64,000 nucleotides of DNA. It comes from Semisulcospira habei. Its lineage: Eukaryota; Mollusca; Gastropoda; Semisulcospiridae. This document shows, piece after piece, positions 41,900 to 51,631 of the stretch. The position numbers and the translations under genes are program-made. The first letter of the stretch is position 1, and the number at the start of each line of letters is the position of its first letter. The notes beneath the pieces were generated by a model. That model was not told the DNA's origin, did no database searches, and was given only the letters and a program-made list of their open reading frames with translations. The stretch lies in assembly GCA_036245525.1 (NCBI GenBank), contig BTPG01000008.1, forward strand, positions 28,542,045 to 28,606,044, in the 5' to 3' direction.

Positions 41900-41902
<3 letters not shown>

Positions 41903-42380
41903 ATGACGATTTTTTTCTTGTCCTGTGTAAGAGAAAGGAGAAGAGCCCCCAGCTCCCACCCACCCACGACACGCATCCCCCTCCCCCCGTCAGGCCCCTC
42001 TTCCCCCTCCCTTCCCCCGCCCATCCCTAGTTGCGCACATATCTGATTACGTGTTCCTACTCACTGGAATTGTGACGAAAGAAAAACACCTTATGAGATT
42101 GTCAAAAAAAATTAATTGGCAGAGATCCGGCCCAAGACAATTTCGAGAGCGCGTTGTACTGTAACCATAACGTGGCCCAACGGTGATTTTTTTTTTTTTC
42201 TCCCCAAGGGGTACGACCTAGTTGTACTGACAAATCATAGCGAGCAAAGGCCCGTCTCTCAAGAAGGCAACTTTAAATAAGTGTTTCTGCCCCCAGTTGC
42301 AGCAAACTTTTCCATGCCAGGAACAGCCATCCAACTGCCCTTGAGTGTTGCAGCAAGAATTTTACATGAGGCTAAAACAG
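41900..42380. other. Unassigned sequence
   Basis: C-rich stretch at 41940-42030 and T run at 42188. No gene was recognised. Confidence 0.4.
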
Positions 42381-42522
42381 CTAAACTCATTGTGCCCGAG
42401 GTACAAAATACCCACAGTTTGGAGTTATCCTCTGAAGACTGCATTACAATTCAGGAGACAGATCGACCATGATAGTGTCGAGCCACATCTTACTGTGGTG
42501 TGTCGCGGGCAGAATGAGTTAA
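42381..42522 (+). mobile_element. Family C MITE with hairpin core deleted
   Basis: Starts CTAAACTCATTGTGCCCGAG and contains ATCCTCTGAAGACTGCATTAC and ACAGATCGACCATGATAG. It then jumps to CTTACTGTGGTGTGTCGCGGG and CAGAATGAGTTAA at 42519-42522. The palindrome after GACCATGATAG is missing, so the element is 142 bp rather than about 200. Confidence 0.8.
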
Positions 42523-42797
42523 AACAAAGCCATAGGCAGGTACTACTGGCTATTGAAAAGTACGTACAGCTCGACTCTGGTCTTCCTTTCTGTGGTCCCG
42601 AAATCACAGACACAGCGGCATTATTAAGTGCGCTTATTTCGACGTCCACGTTTCTTGAAAAGTCGTACTTACGCAGCTCTAATAATTACGACACACCAGA
42701 GACTTATTTTCGGGGCTGAAATATTAACGGGGCATAGTCAATTGTGAACAGCTTTCTGAACCAGCGTTAGGATGCGTATATCCTCGGTTTAGAATCT

Positions 42798-43208
42798 GTA
42801 ACTCATTCGTCACGTGCTGCATTCGGAAAGCCGCCTATTCGGAATGCAGCACGTCTCGATAGGGCTCGGGAAGTTCCGCCCGCGTTGCCTATGAGCTTCG
42901 GCTGCCGCGCCGCCATCTTGAGAGGACTACACGCTAGCCTGCGTGATAGACTTCAGATAGTAGCGAAGTAGTGTTTCAACACGTTTTTCTTCATGTTTCT
43001 TCCTCTTTGGAAACAAACAAAAACAGATTCTGGTTAGCGGTTTCCTACGGTGATGGCAAGACTTGTTGTTATTGCCTATAGCACGTCAGGACTTTCCTGA
43101 CATTGTCCTGACAGCGATTTCCCAATGAGCGCATGAGTCGCGTATCCTCTCAAGATGGCCGCCACGACAAGCGTGATGACGTCAGCTTCCCGAGCCCTAT
43201 TGAGTTAA
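42798..43208. mobile_element. Family E MITE interrupted by family I
   Basis: GTAACTCATTCGTCACGTGC, the palindrome GCATTCGGAAAGCCGCC / TATTCGGAATGCAGCACG and CTCGA (to 42859) resume after family I as TTGAGTTAA at 43200-43208. Only the last bases of the element lie to the right of the insert. Confidence 0.7.
42860..43199 (-). mobile_element. Family I MITE, complete, inverted
   Basis: TAGGGCTCGGGAAGTTCCGC to GTCAGCTTCCCGAGCCCTA, with TA at both ends (42860-42861 and 43198-43199). It contains CGCCGCCATCTTGAGAGG near the left and CTCAAGATGGCCGCCACG plus GATGACGTCAGC near the right. Length 340 bp; colinear with the reverse complement of 34586-34908. Confidence 0.85.
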
Positions 43209-43392
43209 CCCGGCCTTCTTTGTCACTGTACGCGTTTTCTGTCTTCTGAGTCCAAACGACCAACAACTGTCCAAAGAACATGGGCGCAAAGCGGTCTCCT
43301 CGAGAGTCATAGATCCTCATGAGCCCCGGCAGAGGATCTATGAGTCTCTTGCTGTTGGTCGTGTTCAGTTTTCTCAGCAGTAAAGGAGTTAC
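43205..43392 (-). mobile_element. Family A MITE, inverted, hairpin truncated
   Basis: Begins at the TTAA that also ends family E. The sequence GTCCAAACGACCAACAACTG, then TCATAGATCCTCATGAGCC and directly GGCAGAGGATCTATGAGTC, shows loss of the inner right arm. It ends TTTTCTCAGCAGTAAAGGAG. Confidence 0.7.
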
Positions 43393-43513
43393 GAAACACT
43401 TGGCTCTTATTGCGAGAAATTCACACCTGCCCATCATTTTCTGCTGATGTTTACTGCTGTCTTTGGACCGACCTCGCGCCATATTGTGTCTGCCACCGCT
43501 ACATGCACGTGAC

Positions 43514-43590
43514 GGTGTGTGATTTTGGGCCTTGCGGTTCAGTTCATTTTTAGTCCATTCAACTGAGGTCCGAAATCACAGATAAGCACT
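43514..43590. repeat. Family G palindrome, diverged
   Basis: GGTGTGTGATTTTGGGCC pairs with GGTCCGAAATCACAGATAAGC across a longer AT-rich loop. Confidence 0.6.
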
Positions 43591-43599
43591 CACACGAAT

Positions 43600-43645
43600 T
43601 CCTCCCCCCCCCCCCTCCTCCTCCCCACCCCCACCCCATCCCGGG
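43600..43645. repeat. C-rich tract
   Basis: Runs of C with CCACCCC repeats. Confidence 0.85.
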
Positions 43646-44109
43646 CCAAACCTTTCCGCCTTCATTGTTAAGAAACACTTCACATTTGAAATGACTGATT
43701 GCAAGGGGCTCTCCGACAGAACAACGCATTCTGCACAGGAAACGTAGGCGAGTTGTGTCCCCTGACAGCGTCCCTCCGCCTGTGTACGGACTCACGGCCG
43801 TCAGGGAACTGAAGTAACTTGTTTCTGTTTGCTTGCCCTGTGTTCGTAGTTTTCTTGTGATGAATTCCGTGCTATGACTGATCTAGTGCCACATTTTGTC
43901 CTCGCACAAATTGGTGCATTTTTCAAGTTCCCAGCCGAAATTTCGCTCCTGTTAGTTTCGCGTGGCTGGCTTTGTCTCTATTTGACACTAAGCAATAAAT
44001 CCGTGCACGGAAAATTAATGACGTCTTGCTGCCTTTTACTTTGTTCAGTCTGAGGTCAGAATGACTGTACAAGTGAGAGACCTTGTCATGTAGATAATAC
44101 AGTGCAGGT

Positions 44110-44165
44110 GGGTGGGAGTGGGGGGGGGGGGGGATGGGGGGGTGAAGGGGATGAAATTGGAGGAA
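44110..44165. repeat. G-rich tract
   Basis: GGTGGGTGGGAGTGG followed by long G runs. Confidence 0.85.
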
Positions 44166-44233
44166 GGAGGTGGATAGGGGTGATGGATGGATTTTTAAAT
44201 CTCTTGTCTTTTTACTGGAATAAAGGACGCGGT

Positions 44234-44437
44234 TTAATCCCTTCACTGCAGAGAAGAAAGTAAACACGATCCAGCTGCAAAAGGCACAGACCACAATGAG
44301 TCCTAGCGGGGGCTCATTAAAATCTATGCCTTTCGCTAACACCACTTTGCATTTATGTTTCTGGGACGACTGGGGCTCTTTGGCGTTCAGTTACAAAAAT
44401 GTCAGAACAGTCTTGCCCAATCACTGGCAGTTATGGG
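44234..44437 (+). mobile_element. Family A TTAA-MITE, diverged
   Basis: TTAATCCCTTCACTGCAGAG at the left. The hairpin is degraded (GCAAAAGGCACAGACC / AAAATCTATGCCTTTCGC). GCATTTATGTTTCTGGGACG and GGCGTTCAGTTAC follow. The right end, CACTGGCAGTTATGGGG, is weak. Confidence 0.7.
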
Positions 44438-44664
44438 GTGGGATTGGCTGATAAAGGGGCTGTACTGAATGCGACGGGAGGGGCCGGCATGGCGGTTTCA
44501 GTTACCATTTGTGTTACAGCCGTCTAGCGTCTCTGTAAAGTTGCCTGCGTTACTAAATCCTCGGACTCGACAACAAACAAGAGAAATCATCCAAATAGAT
44601 GTCAAAAGTACCTCCGTTGTTAGCACAGGCCAGTTTTCACCCTTTCAGCAAGGCCTCCGAAGAG

Positions 44665-44743
44665 CTAAACCTTTGGCTGTCGGTAGCGCTTTTCAGTTGT
44701 CGAGGCCGGTGATTTCGACAAAAGCGCTACCGATAGCGGAATG
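44665..44743. mobile_element. Family D MITE
   Basis: CTAAACCTTTGGCTGTCGGT, AGCGCTTTTCAGTTGTCG, then CGACAAAAGCGCTACCGATAG. Well-paired arms; terminal TTAA mutated. Confidence 0.7.
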
Positions 44744-45150
44744 TGAAGAAATATAAGGAAATCTGTGAGTCGGACTGAGAAACTAGACACACTGTAAGTA
44801 CTCACTTACTAAGTAAGTACATCTCTAGGCTGGTGTTGTTTGTTTGCTTGTTTCTTTCTTCTTTTTTTTTTCCTTTGTTTCTGTGTTTGATTATTTGTTT
44901 GGATTTTTGTTTTGTTTTGTTTTCTTTTCTTTTTGATTTGTTCTGTTTGTCTTTTCTTCAAAAGTGAATGCGAGAACATGTATTCTCCGTATAGCCTGAC
45001 ATTCACACTCCTCACCCAAGACGAGAGACCGTGACGAGGGAGGAATAACTGAATACGAACTTGAAAATCTGTATGTTAAACCTTCATCAGAGCTGCAACA
45101 CTCGTACAGCCCAACACTTCAAATTATGCTCACGCCACCTTATACCTTTC

Positions 45151-45217
45151 TCTTCTGTGATTTTGTTAACGACTTTACGACTCTAAGCCGTAAGGTCCAG
45201 TATCACAGACCAACACG
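45151..45217. repeat. Family G palindrome, diverged
   Basis: TCTTCTGTGATTTTG and CCGTAAGGTCCAGTATCACAG pair, with a GTTAAC insertion in the left arm. Confidence 0.6.
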
Positions 45218-45313
45218 CATTTATTGACGTACCCCCCCCCCCCCTCCCCCTTCCCCCAACACGGCCTCCCCGAAAGTGAGACATACTCGAAATCGAATCA
45301 AAATCACTCCTTA

Positions 45314-45537
45314 AGTCACACCAGGCCGCATTTCCCAAATTTTTTAGGTGTCACTTAACGTCTATGTACCAGTTGCAGGAAGGAGATGGATCGACCATGA
45401 TAATTCAAGGGTAGTGTCAGACCATGATAATTCAAGTGTAGTACCAGATTAGCTTGGCGCCTGGTGGCGCCAAGCTAATCTGGTAGTGACTACCCTAGAA
45501 TTATCTTGGTCGATCCATCTCCTGCTGCAGTGGGTTC
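45314..45537 (+). mobile_element. Family B MITE with repeated left arm
   Basis: AGGCCGCATTTCCCAAATTT, GGAGATGGATCGACCATGAT, then ACCATGATAATTCAAG twice (about 45397 and 45422). The hairpin centre is GCGCCTGGTGGCGC, with right arm TAATCTGGTAGTGACTACCC. Terminal TTAA ends are mutated. Confidence 0.75.
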
Positions 45538-45579
45538 ATCATGAAGTCATACATTACACTTAATCATAAAATCACGGTT

Positions 45580-45644
45580 GTGCTGGTTCGTGATTTTGAA
45601 CCTTACATCTCCCAGTTGTAAGGTCCAAAATAACTGAACAGCAC
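45580..45644. repeat. Family G palindrome
   Basis: GTGCTGGTTCGTGATTTTG and CAAAATAACTGAACAGCAC pair across ACCTTACATCTCCCAGTTG. Confidence 0.68.
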
Positions 45645-45829
45645 CCAAAGTTAGGGCCCAAGGAAAAGGGGCGCAACCTAGGGCGGATCAAGACGAATAA
45701 TCCGTACATTAAGTCGTGAAGTTAAAAACTTGATGCTCGCACGACCATGCTCTTCAGTCAGACCACAGTTCATGTCCCTCATTTCTCCTCCCCACCGGTC
45801 TTAATATATTTCAACGACCCACTTCCATC

Positions 45830-45897
45830 TGCAAGAGGCGTAGATCCTCATGAGCCCCTTGCAATACAGGGGCTCATGAGTATCTATACCTCTTGCT
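45830..45897. repeat. Family A hairpin, solo
   Basis: CTGCAAGAGGCGTAGATCC pairs with TATCTATACCTCTTGC. The centre is GAGCCCCTTGCAATACAGGG. Left flank CCACTTCCAT. Confidence 0.75.
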
Positions 45898-45967
45898 TGC
45901 AATGGACGAAGTCGGTGACGCACATCTTTTCTTTACTGAGCGTCGGTGATGGTGTTATAGTGGTTCA

Positions 45968-46140
45968 AGCTCTGTGTTCACCGAACGACCGACAGCAAAA
46001 ACTGTCCAAAGAACATGGACACAAAGTGGCTTCAGCAAGAGGCATAGATCCTCATGAGCCCCTGCGACTCGCGGGGGCTCATGAGGATCTATGACTCTTG
46101 CAGTTGGGTCGTGTTTGATCAGTTTTTTCTCGGCATTGCA
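45968..46140 (-). mobile_element. Family A MITE, inverted
   Basis: GTTCACCGAACGACCGACAG, CTGTCCAAAGAACATGGACAC, hairpin GCAAGAGGCATAGATCCTC / GAGGATCTATGACTCTTGC, then TTTTTTCTCGGCATTGCAG. The TTAA ends are not preserved. Confidence 0.75.
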
Positions 46141-46352
46141 GTCTCCACTTTACTTCTTAGCGTTTAACATCGAAATTCTTCCGTCTAATTACCCAAAGCT
46201 TTTCTGCGGGAACGCCTCTCTCCCTCCCGCGGCTTTGCGGCGTTATGACACGAGGGTGAAACTCTTTTCTTTTTTTTTAGTTAAAAGAAAATGAATGTTG
46301 AATATGCGAGCAAGTGCACGAGAGATATGTTGAAATGTGTACATGTCCGCCC

Positions 46353-46422
46353 ACACTTGTTGTCTCCCTCGAGTCGCTGCTTCTACGGCGGCGGTAGTGA
46401 ATCGATGGAGACAACCAGTGTC
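46353..46422. repeat. Family M palindrome
   Basis: ACACTTGTTGTCTCCCTCGA pairs with TCGATGGAGACAACCAGTGT around GCGGCGG. Confidence 0.75.
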
Positions 46423-46764
46423 AGTAATGCCCGCCTACACATACAAAGCTATGCTCACGCTAGTGAATTTGTAGACAGTAGGAATGCATTTCGAGAAATA
46501 GTTTAGCTCAGTTTGTTTATGTGTCGTTGACATTTCAACTGGTCGTCTGCAAGCTAGGAGGCCCAATAGTCGATGTTTCATGGATTTATTACTGAGCAGG
46601 AGTATCAATGTTTTTGATACGTAGTTAGTGGCGTTTAGAAAGGGCTGACTAACATAAGGTTTATGAACACCAAAGTGAAATCTGATCAATACTTTGTTGC
46701 AGTAGACTATAAACCATTTATTTATTTGCTTTATAGACTTGTAGTTTAGAGAGATCCGAGAGAT

Positions 46765-46900
46765 TATGATGATGATGAAACTTTTTTATTCAGGATAAAA
46801 AGTTTTAGGCATAGCAATGCCTATCTTCCAAACTGTCCTGCTACTCTACACATATAAAAATACTTCAGACGATACAGCAAAAGATAAACATATATAAGTA
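46765..46900 (-). mobile_element. Probable LINE 3' end, minus strand
   Basis: On the minus strand the sequence reads GCATTGCTATGCCTAAAAC, then TTATCCTGAATAAAAAAG and a short (ATC)n tail. This is typical of a LINE 3' end with an AATAAA-like signal. No coding part could be assigned upstream (46900-47250). Confidence 0.45.
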
Positions 46901-47320
46901 AAAAAAGACCCATCACCACCACCACCCCCCCACCCCCACCCACCACCCCACCCTCAGAAAAAAATAAAAATAAATAAATTTAAAATAATGATAAAAATAA
47001 TAATAAGTATATATATATGTGCAGGTATAAACCTGACATGTAATGCAGATAGTCGAACTATCACATAATCTGCAGCAGCAGTAGAAGATTATTAGGTAAT
47101 AGGAAACTTGTCACTAACTATACAAATAGTAGCATATGGGAGCCGAACATACTATTACTTCTGAAGTAAATATTTATGGAGGCGATCTTTGATGACGCTA
47201 ATCTAACAAATTGATTTCAGGTGTGGAGGTAAAATATCCCACTTTTTAGCGCCTGAAAAGGACAGGCTGGTTTTACATGTCTAATTTAATTTTTGGAAGG
47301 TGGCTCGAACTATTTGTCGT

Positions 47321-48317
47321 GTTTTTCCTATTATTCGTCTGAAAATAGTGTTTTTAGATAGGGTGGCAGGAGCAGATCCAGGGATGTCTCGACGGGAGGG
47401 GGGGGGCCGAAAGCCGCCCCCCCCCCTTTCCGTCTTCCAAACTGTCATACAAAAGAAATCCAGACCAAAACAGTGACTATCAGGCGAGGATAAATTCATA
47501 ACAAAGAAAGAAACGCGCTTAAAAAGAACAATTACAAATAAGTTGTGTTGAAATTATTCTTTATTGGTGCTTTTCTTTTTGGGATTTTCTTTAAAATTGT
47601 GCTATCCCGTTGTAACCGTTCTCTCTACACGTGTTTCTTTCTCTTTTTTTTTTTTTTTTTCTTTCTTTCTTTTTTTGTTTTGTTTTGTTGGGGTTTTCTG
47701 AGACATTTGGAGTTTGCAGAGGGTACGATTTTTATTTGTTAAAACGTTTCTTCTTTCATCTCGGGAGACAGCACCGTTTTTGGCACGTTTTAAGAAGTTT
47801 AAAAGGAAGGGCTGATCATATCTACATGCACTTGTCCTCATCCCCGCATCCACGCCACCTCCCTAACAAAATAAGATTAATCTGCTACTCTGATTCTTAT
47901 ATGGTGTTAATTTTCTTATTGAAAAGAATGTTCTACCTGGAGTTTCTGCAGGAGCAATCACCTTCGTGTTTGACAACACTACACCACAAGTACTCCTCCG
48001 TCTGAGTAACAACACAGCCATTTGTGAAAAGTGTGCTACTGCTCTATACACCCACAAACCTCCTCCATATGAGAAACACAGGATCAGATCACAGAAATAG
48101 TCATTATCATTCATGATGTATACCTCTTACACCGACAGACGATTACTTAAGGGTTAGTTCAAGGTTGATCAAAAGCAAGACATTTCACACCTCCTCTCTG
48201 GTGACACGCATCAATGACCACATTGCTACCCTGATGGGCATTTGTGCATGTCCACGGAAGACAAAGCTATGCAATCTGTGTGAGGCTGGAGTGTTGTGTG
48301 ACAGGATTAGGGGATTA
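47321..48317 (+). repeat. ~1-kb direct repeat X, left of RTE copy 2
   Basis: The 997-bp segment beginning GTTTTTCCTATTATTCGTC and ending GACAGGATTAGGGGATTA recurs as 51632-52570 on the far side of the LINE. The two are nearly identical by eye, with scattered substitutions, homopolymer differences and a ~75-bp segment (about 47785-47860) missing from the right copy. It contains a G/C-rich family O scrap, the dispersed CCAGACCAAAACAGTGAC block, a T-rich run and a stretch translating as LVTRINDHIATLMGICACPR. Confidence 0.88.
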
Positions 48318-48330
48318 CTTACTTACTTAC

Positions 48331-48963
48331 TTACTTACGCCTGTCACCCCTACCCGGGTATAGGCCGTCGACGAGAGACCTCCAGCAACTCCTGTCCTGT
48401 GCTGCTCCTTCGATTCTACTCCAGGTGGTTCCCAGTCTCTTGATGTCTGCTTGGAGGTCTCGACGCCAGGAGTTTCTCGGCCTACCTCTTTTCCTCTTTC
48501 CCTGGGGGTTCCATGACAATGCCTGCCTAGTGATACTGGAAGCTGGCTTTCTCAGACTGTGACCGATCCATCCCCATCTTCTTCGCCCAATTTCATTCTC
48601 TGCTGTTATTTGCTCTGTTCTCTCCCAGAGTCTGACGTTGCTGATCTTCTCTGGCCAGTGGATTTTCAAAATTCTTCTAAGGCAACTGTTCATGAAGGTC
48701 TGTACTCTGTTGACTGTGGTTTTTGTCAATCTCCATGTCTCTGCTCCATATAGGAGAACTGCTTTTACATTGGAGTTGAAAATCCGGACTTTGGTGTGTT
48801 GTGACAGCTCTCTGGAACTCCACACTTTTTTCAACTGGAGAAAGGCTGCTCTGGCTTTACCGATTCGTGCTCTGACATCTGCATCAGTGCCGCCTTTTTT
48901 GTCTATGATGCTCCCGAGATAGGTGAAGGACTCCACCTCCTCCAACGGGGTGCCAGCAAGCAA
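48331..48963 (-). pseudogene. RTE-like RT C-terminal region (copy 2)
   Basis: 210 codons from MLAGTPLEEVESFTYLGSII through AAFLQLKKVWSSRELSQHT and LLYGAETWRLTKTTVNR to RRRWGWIGHSLRKPASSITR, GKRKRGRPRNSWRRDLQAD and YPGRGDRRK. This corresponds to the last 210 residues of the copy 1 RT frame with a few substitutions. The upstream part is cut by the N gap, so the real frame is longer. Confidence 0.8.
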
Positions 48964-48980
48964 GACTGGTTCTTCCCTGG

Positions 48981-49000
48981 NNNNNNNNNNNNNNNNNNNN
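48981..49000. other. Assembly gap, 20 N
   Basis: The flanks GGTTCTTCCCTGG and TTGCGTTCAGCC are directly adjacent in copy 1 (around 35640). The gap therefore probably represents no missing element sequence, but a junction the assembler could not close. Confidence 0.95.
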
Positions 49001-49146
49001 TTGCGTTCAGCCTCATTGTCTTTGTTTTCTGTTTGTGAATGGTGAGGCCCACTTGGGACGAGATGTCAGCAAGCCTCGTGGTCTTGTCCTGCATTTGTTG
49101 ATGAGTGTGGGACAGTAATGCCAAGTCGTCTGCAAAATCGAGGTCA

Positions 49147-50169
49147 TCAAGCTGTGTCCAGTGTCCACTGTATTCCACTTCGTCTGTGCTCTGTGGTCAT
49201 CTTCATGACCCAGTCTATGGCCAGTAGGAAGAGGAACGGAGACAGCAGACACCCCTGCCTGACACCGGTTCTGACCTGGAGCTCCCTGGTGAACTGCCCT
49301 TCATGGATCACGCGACATGTCATGCCATCGTAGCTGCTCTTGATCAGGCGGACGAGCTTTGTGGGTACACCGTAGTGTCGTAGGAGTTTCCACAGAGTCT
49401 CTCGATCCACACTGTCAAATGCTTTCTCATAATCCACAAAGTTGACGTACAGCGGGGAGCTCCACTCCAGAGACTGTTCCACGATGATGCGGAGAGTGGC
49501 AATCTGGTCTGTACATGATCGGTTCTTCCTGAATCCTGCTTGCTGGTCTCTCAGCTGGCGGTCAACGGAGCTCTTCATTCTCTCCAGGATGATCCTGTTG
49601 AAGACCTTTCCTGGTACTGACAGCAAGGTGATTCCTCTGTAGTTGGAACACTTGCTGAGGTCGCCTTTCTTGGGAAGCTTGATTAGGTACCCCTCCTTCC
49701 AGTCAGCCGGCATCACCTCCTCTTCCCAGATCTTTCCAAACAGTGGGTACAGCATCTCCACTGTTGTCTCTAGGTCTGCTTTCAGAGACTCCGCTGGGAT
49801 GCCATCTGGGCCTGCTGCTTTGCCGTTCTTCAAGAATGCCACTGCTCTTCTGGTCTCTTCCCGGCTGGGTCTGTCACAGCTGATGGGTAGGTCGGTCTCT
49901 GCCGGCTGGATGTCTGGGGGGTCGGGTGGGCTAGGTCTGTTCAGTAACTCTTCAAAATACTCGGCCCATCTGTTGAGTTGGTCTGCTCTGTCTGCAATAG
50001 GTTTGCCTTCTTTGTCTTTTACTGGTCTTTCTGTATGGCCATAGTTGCCTGACAATCTTCTGGTAATGTCGTAGAGCGGTTTCATGTTGCCGCTGCCTGC
50101 TGCCTTTTTTGCCTCTGCTGCCAGGCTGTCTGTGTAGGCTCTCTTGTCTGCCCTGATACTACTCTTCAC
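49147..50169 (-). pseudogene. RTE-like linker and RT domain (copy 2)
   Basis: 340 codons. It starts in the basic linker (MKSSIRADKRAYTDSLAAEA), continues LYDITRRLSGNYGHTERPV and EYFEELLNRPSPPDPPDIQP, and then has RT blocks FLKNGKAAGPDGIPAE, CSNYRGITLLSVPGK, AGFRKNRSCTDQIATLRIIV, VDYEKAFDSVDRETLW (motif A) and TGVRQGCLLSPFLFLLAIDW (motif B). It stops at 49147 because a 2-bp loss moves motif C (LDFADDLALL, 49080-49160 region) into another frame. Motif C is split from motifs A and B, so no single protein from this copy is a complete RT. The Met at 50169 is the first after the upstream frameshift. Confidence 0.83.
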
Positions 50170-51352
50170 CTCGCGGTTGGCTTCCGAGTATTCCCCCTGT
50201 GCCCTTACTTTGGCTGCTCTCGTGCGACTGTTCTTTCTTCTGCTTCCTCACTTCTATCTTCTTCAAGGTCTGTGCCGACAGCCAGTCCTTGTGATGGTGT
50301 TTCCTGAACCCTACAGTGTCTTTGCAGGTTGAGTTCAGCGCCTCTCTAACTGCCTTCCACTGCTCCTCTGTGGTGACCGCCTCCTCTTCATTTACTAGCT
50401 CCTGTAGCGCTTGAAACCGGTTGGACAGCACCAGTTTGAACTCTTCTCTAACTCCAGTTTCTCTCAGGAGGCCTACATTATAGTGCTGTCTTCTTGTTGT
50501 CTCTGTGCGGCCTTTCTTTAGCTTGAGCTTCATTCTTAAGGTAAGCAGATGATGGTCGGAGGCGACATCTGCTCCCCTCCTCACTCGAACGTCTTGAAGG
50601 GATCTTCTAAATTTCTTGCTAATGCAGATATGATCTATTTGGTTCTCTGTTGTATGGTCAGGTGAGACCCAAGTTGCTTTGTGTATTCTTCTGTGTGGGA
50701 AGATGCTGCCTCCAATGACAAGTCGGTTTAGAGCACAAAAGTCTACAAACCTCTCCCCGTTCTCACTCATCTCCGAGCCTAGTCCCTGTCTCCCCATCAC
50801 CTCTTCGTATCCGGTGTTGTCCTCCCCTATTTTGGCATTAAAATCGCCCATGACGATGGTGATGTCTCGCTCCGCACATTTGTCTACGGCACTCTGGAGT
50901 CGGTCGTAGAACTCTTGTTTCTCTTCCTCGTCACTGTCATTAGTGGGCGCATAACACTGGATGACGTTCAGCTTGAGCTTTTTCTTGGTTCTAAAGGCTG
51001 CTGTGATAATTCTTGGCCCAAGAGGTTCCCAGCCCATCAGCGCTCTCTGTGCCACTGGTGACAGCATGAATGCTACACCTTCTGTATGGGGGGCATTCTC
51101 CTCTTCATGACCTGAATACAGAATCATCTCCCCACTTAACAGCCTTTTCTGGCCAGACTGCGTCCATCTGGCTTCACTGATACCTAGCAGGGAAAGGTTG
51201 TACTTTTGCATTTCCGCTGCTATCTGGGCGGCCTTGCCGCTCTGGTACATGGTCTTGACGTTCCATGTGCCCATGGTTGTATCCCTGGATAGAAAGAGGC
51301 GGCTCGGTCCTGTGGCTTCCGAAGACTTCCGGCTTTCACCACAGGACGTCAT
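50159..51352 (-). pseudogene. RTE-like endonuclease domain and linker (copy 2), uninterrupted
   Basis: 397 codons. A short lead (MTSCGESRKSSEATGPSRLF) precedes MGTWNVKTMYQSGKAAQIAA. The catalytic landmarks are GISEARWTQSG, VIQCYAPTNDSDEEEKQEFY, VMGDFNAKIGEDNTG and DVASDHHLLTLRMKLKL. The linker then runs through REEFKLVLSNRFQALQELVN and FRKHHHKDWLSAQTLKK before a frameshift near 50230. All signature residues of an AP-type endonuclease (Asn in the first block, Glu in SEARW, GDFN, SDH) are present. It would nick target DNA for insertion. The Met at 51352 is the most upstream in-frame Met with a homologous region in copy 1. Confidence 0.85.
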
Positions 51353-51631
51353 AAGTCTTCTGGTAGAAGAACCTTCCTCCTCCAGGAAAGGAATTACTGT
51401 TAGTCTTTTCGTCGGCGTTTTTGTAGCTATTTCCTATTTTGCAGGGTGGGGAAGCTACCCCCACGCCCAACCCCCTTACTAGGAGGACCAGGGGTTTTCT
51501 GTCGGGGTCACCTTCCCTTAGACCATGTTGGTTCACGGCACCTTATTTCATTCGGTGCACCCCTCTCACGAGGGACCCCCTATCCACCACCCAGGGGACG
51601 CGCCTCAACGCCATATGGTCCCAGCGCGAGG

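Larger units (their letters stand above)
40361..41900 (+). pseudogene. L2/CR1-like LINE fragment with SINE1 nested inside
   Basis: The translation begins TIESLQECVSETKMWMTSNK and QLNDGKTEAMIIGSPR, the RT thumb region of L2/CR1-type LINEs. A C run at 40537-40559 breaks the frame. SDHVT (40805-40820) continues after the SINE with THHVTPHLSTLHWLPVTARI and HYLASLLQLYTPSRQNLRSA, then FRRALKTRLFSVCYERF. The 3' region has a (GT)n run (41540-41640) and ends AAGCGCCTATAGC, GAGGTTAGGCGC and (ATT)n. SINE1 at 40823-41137 splits the coding region. Frameshifts and 5' truncation make the copy inactive. Coding order and tail match 6780-7984, so they may be the same family. Confidence 0.82.
48318..51631 (-). 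mobile_element. RTE-like LINE copy 2, full length (~3.3 kb)
   Basis: Colinear with copy 1 from the 5' leader (51631, ...CCCAGCGCGAGG on the plus strand) to the 3' tail of TTAC repeats at 48318-48338. Coding parts: endonuclease plus linker at 50159-51352, RT at 49147-50169, C-terminus at 48331-48963. Frameshifts lie near 50230 (about 11 bp lost relative to copy 1) and 49160 (2 bp), and a 20-N gap lies at 48981-49000. The YADD-type motif reads FADD. Instead of a short target duplication it is flanked by ~1-kb direct repeats. Confidence 0.88.
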
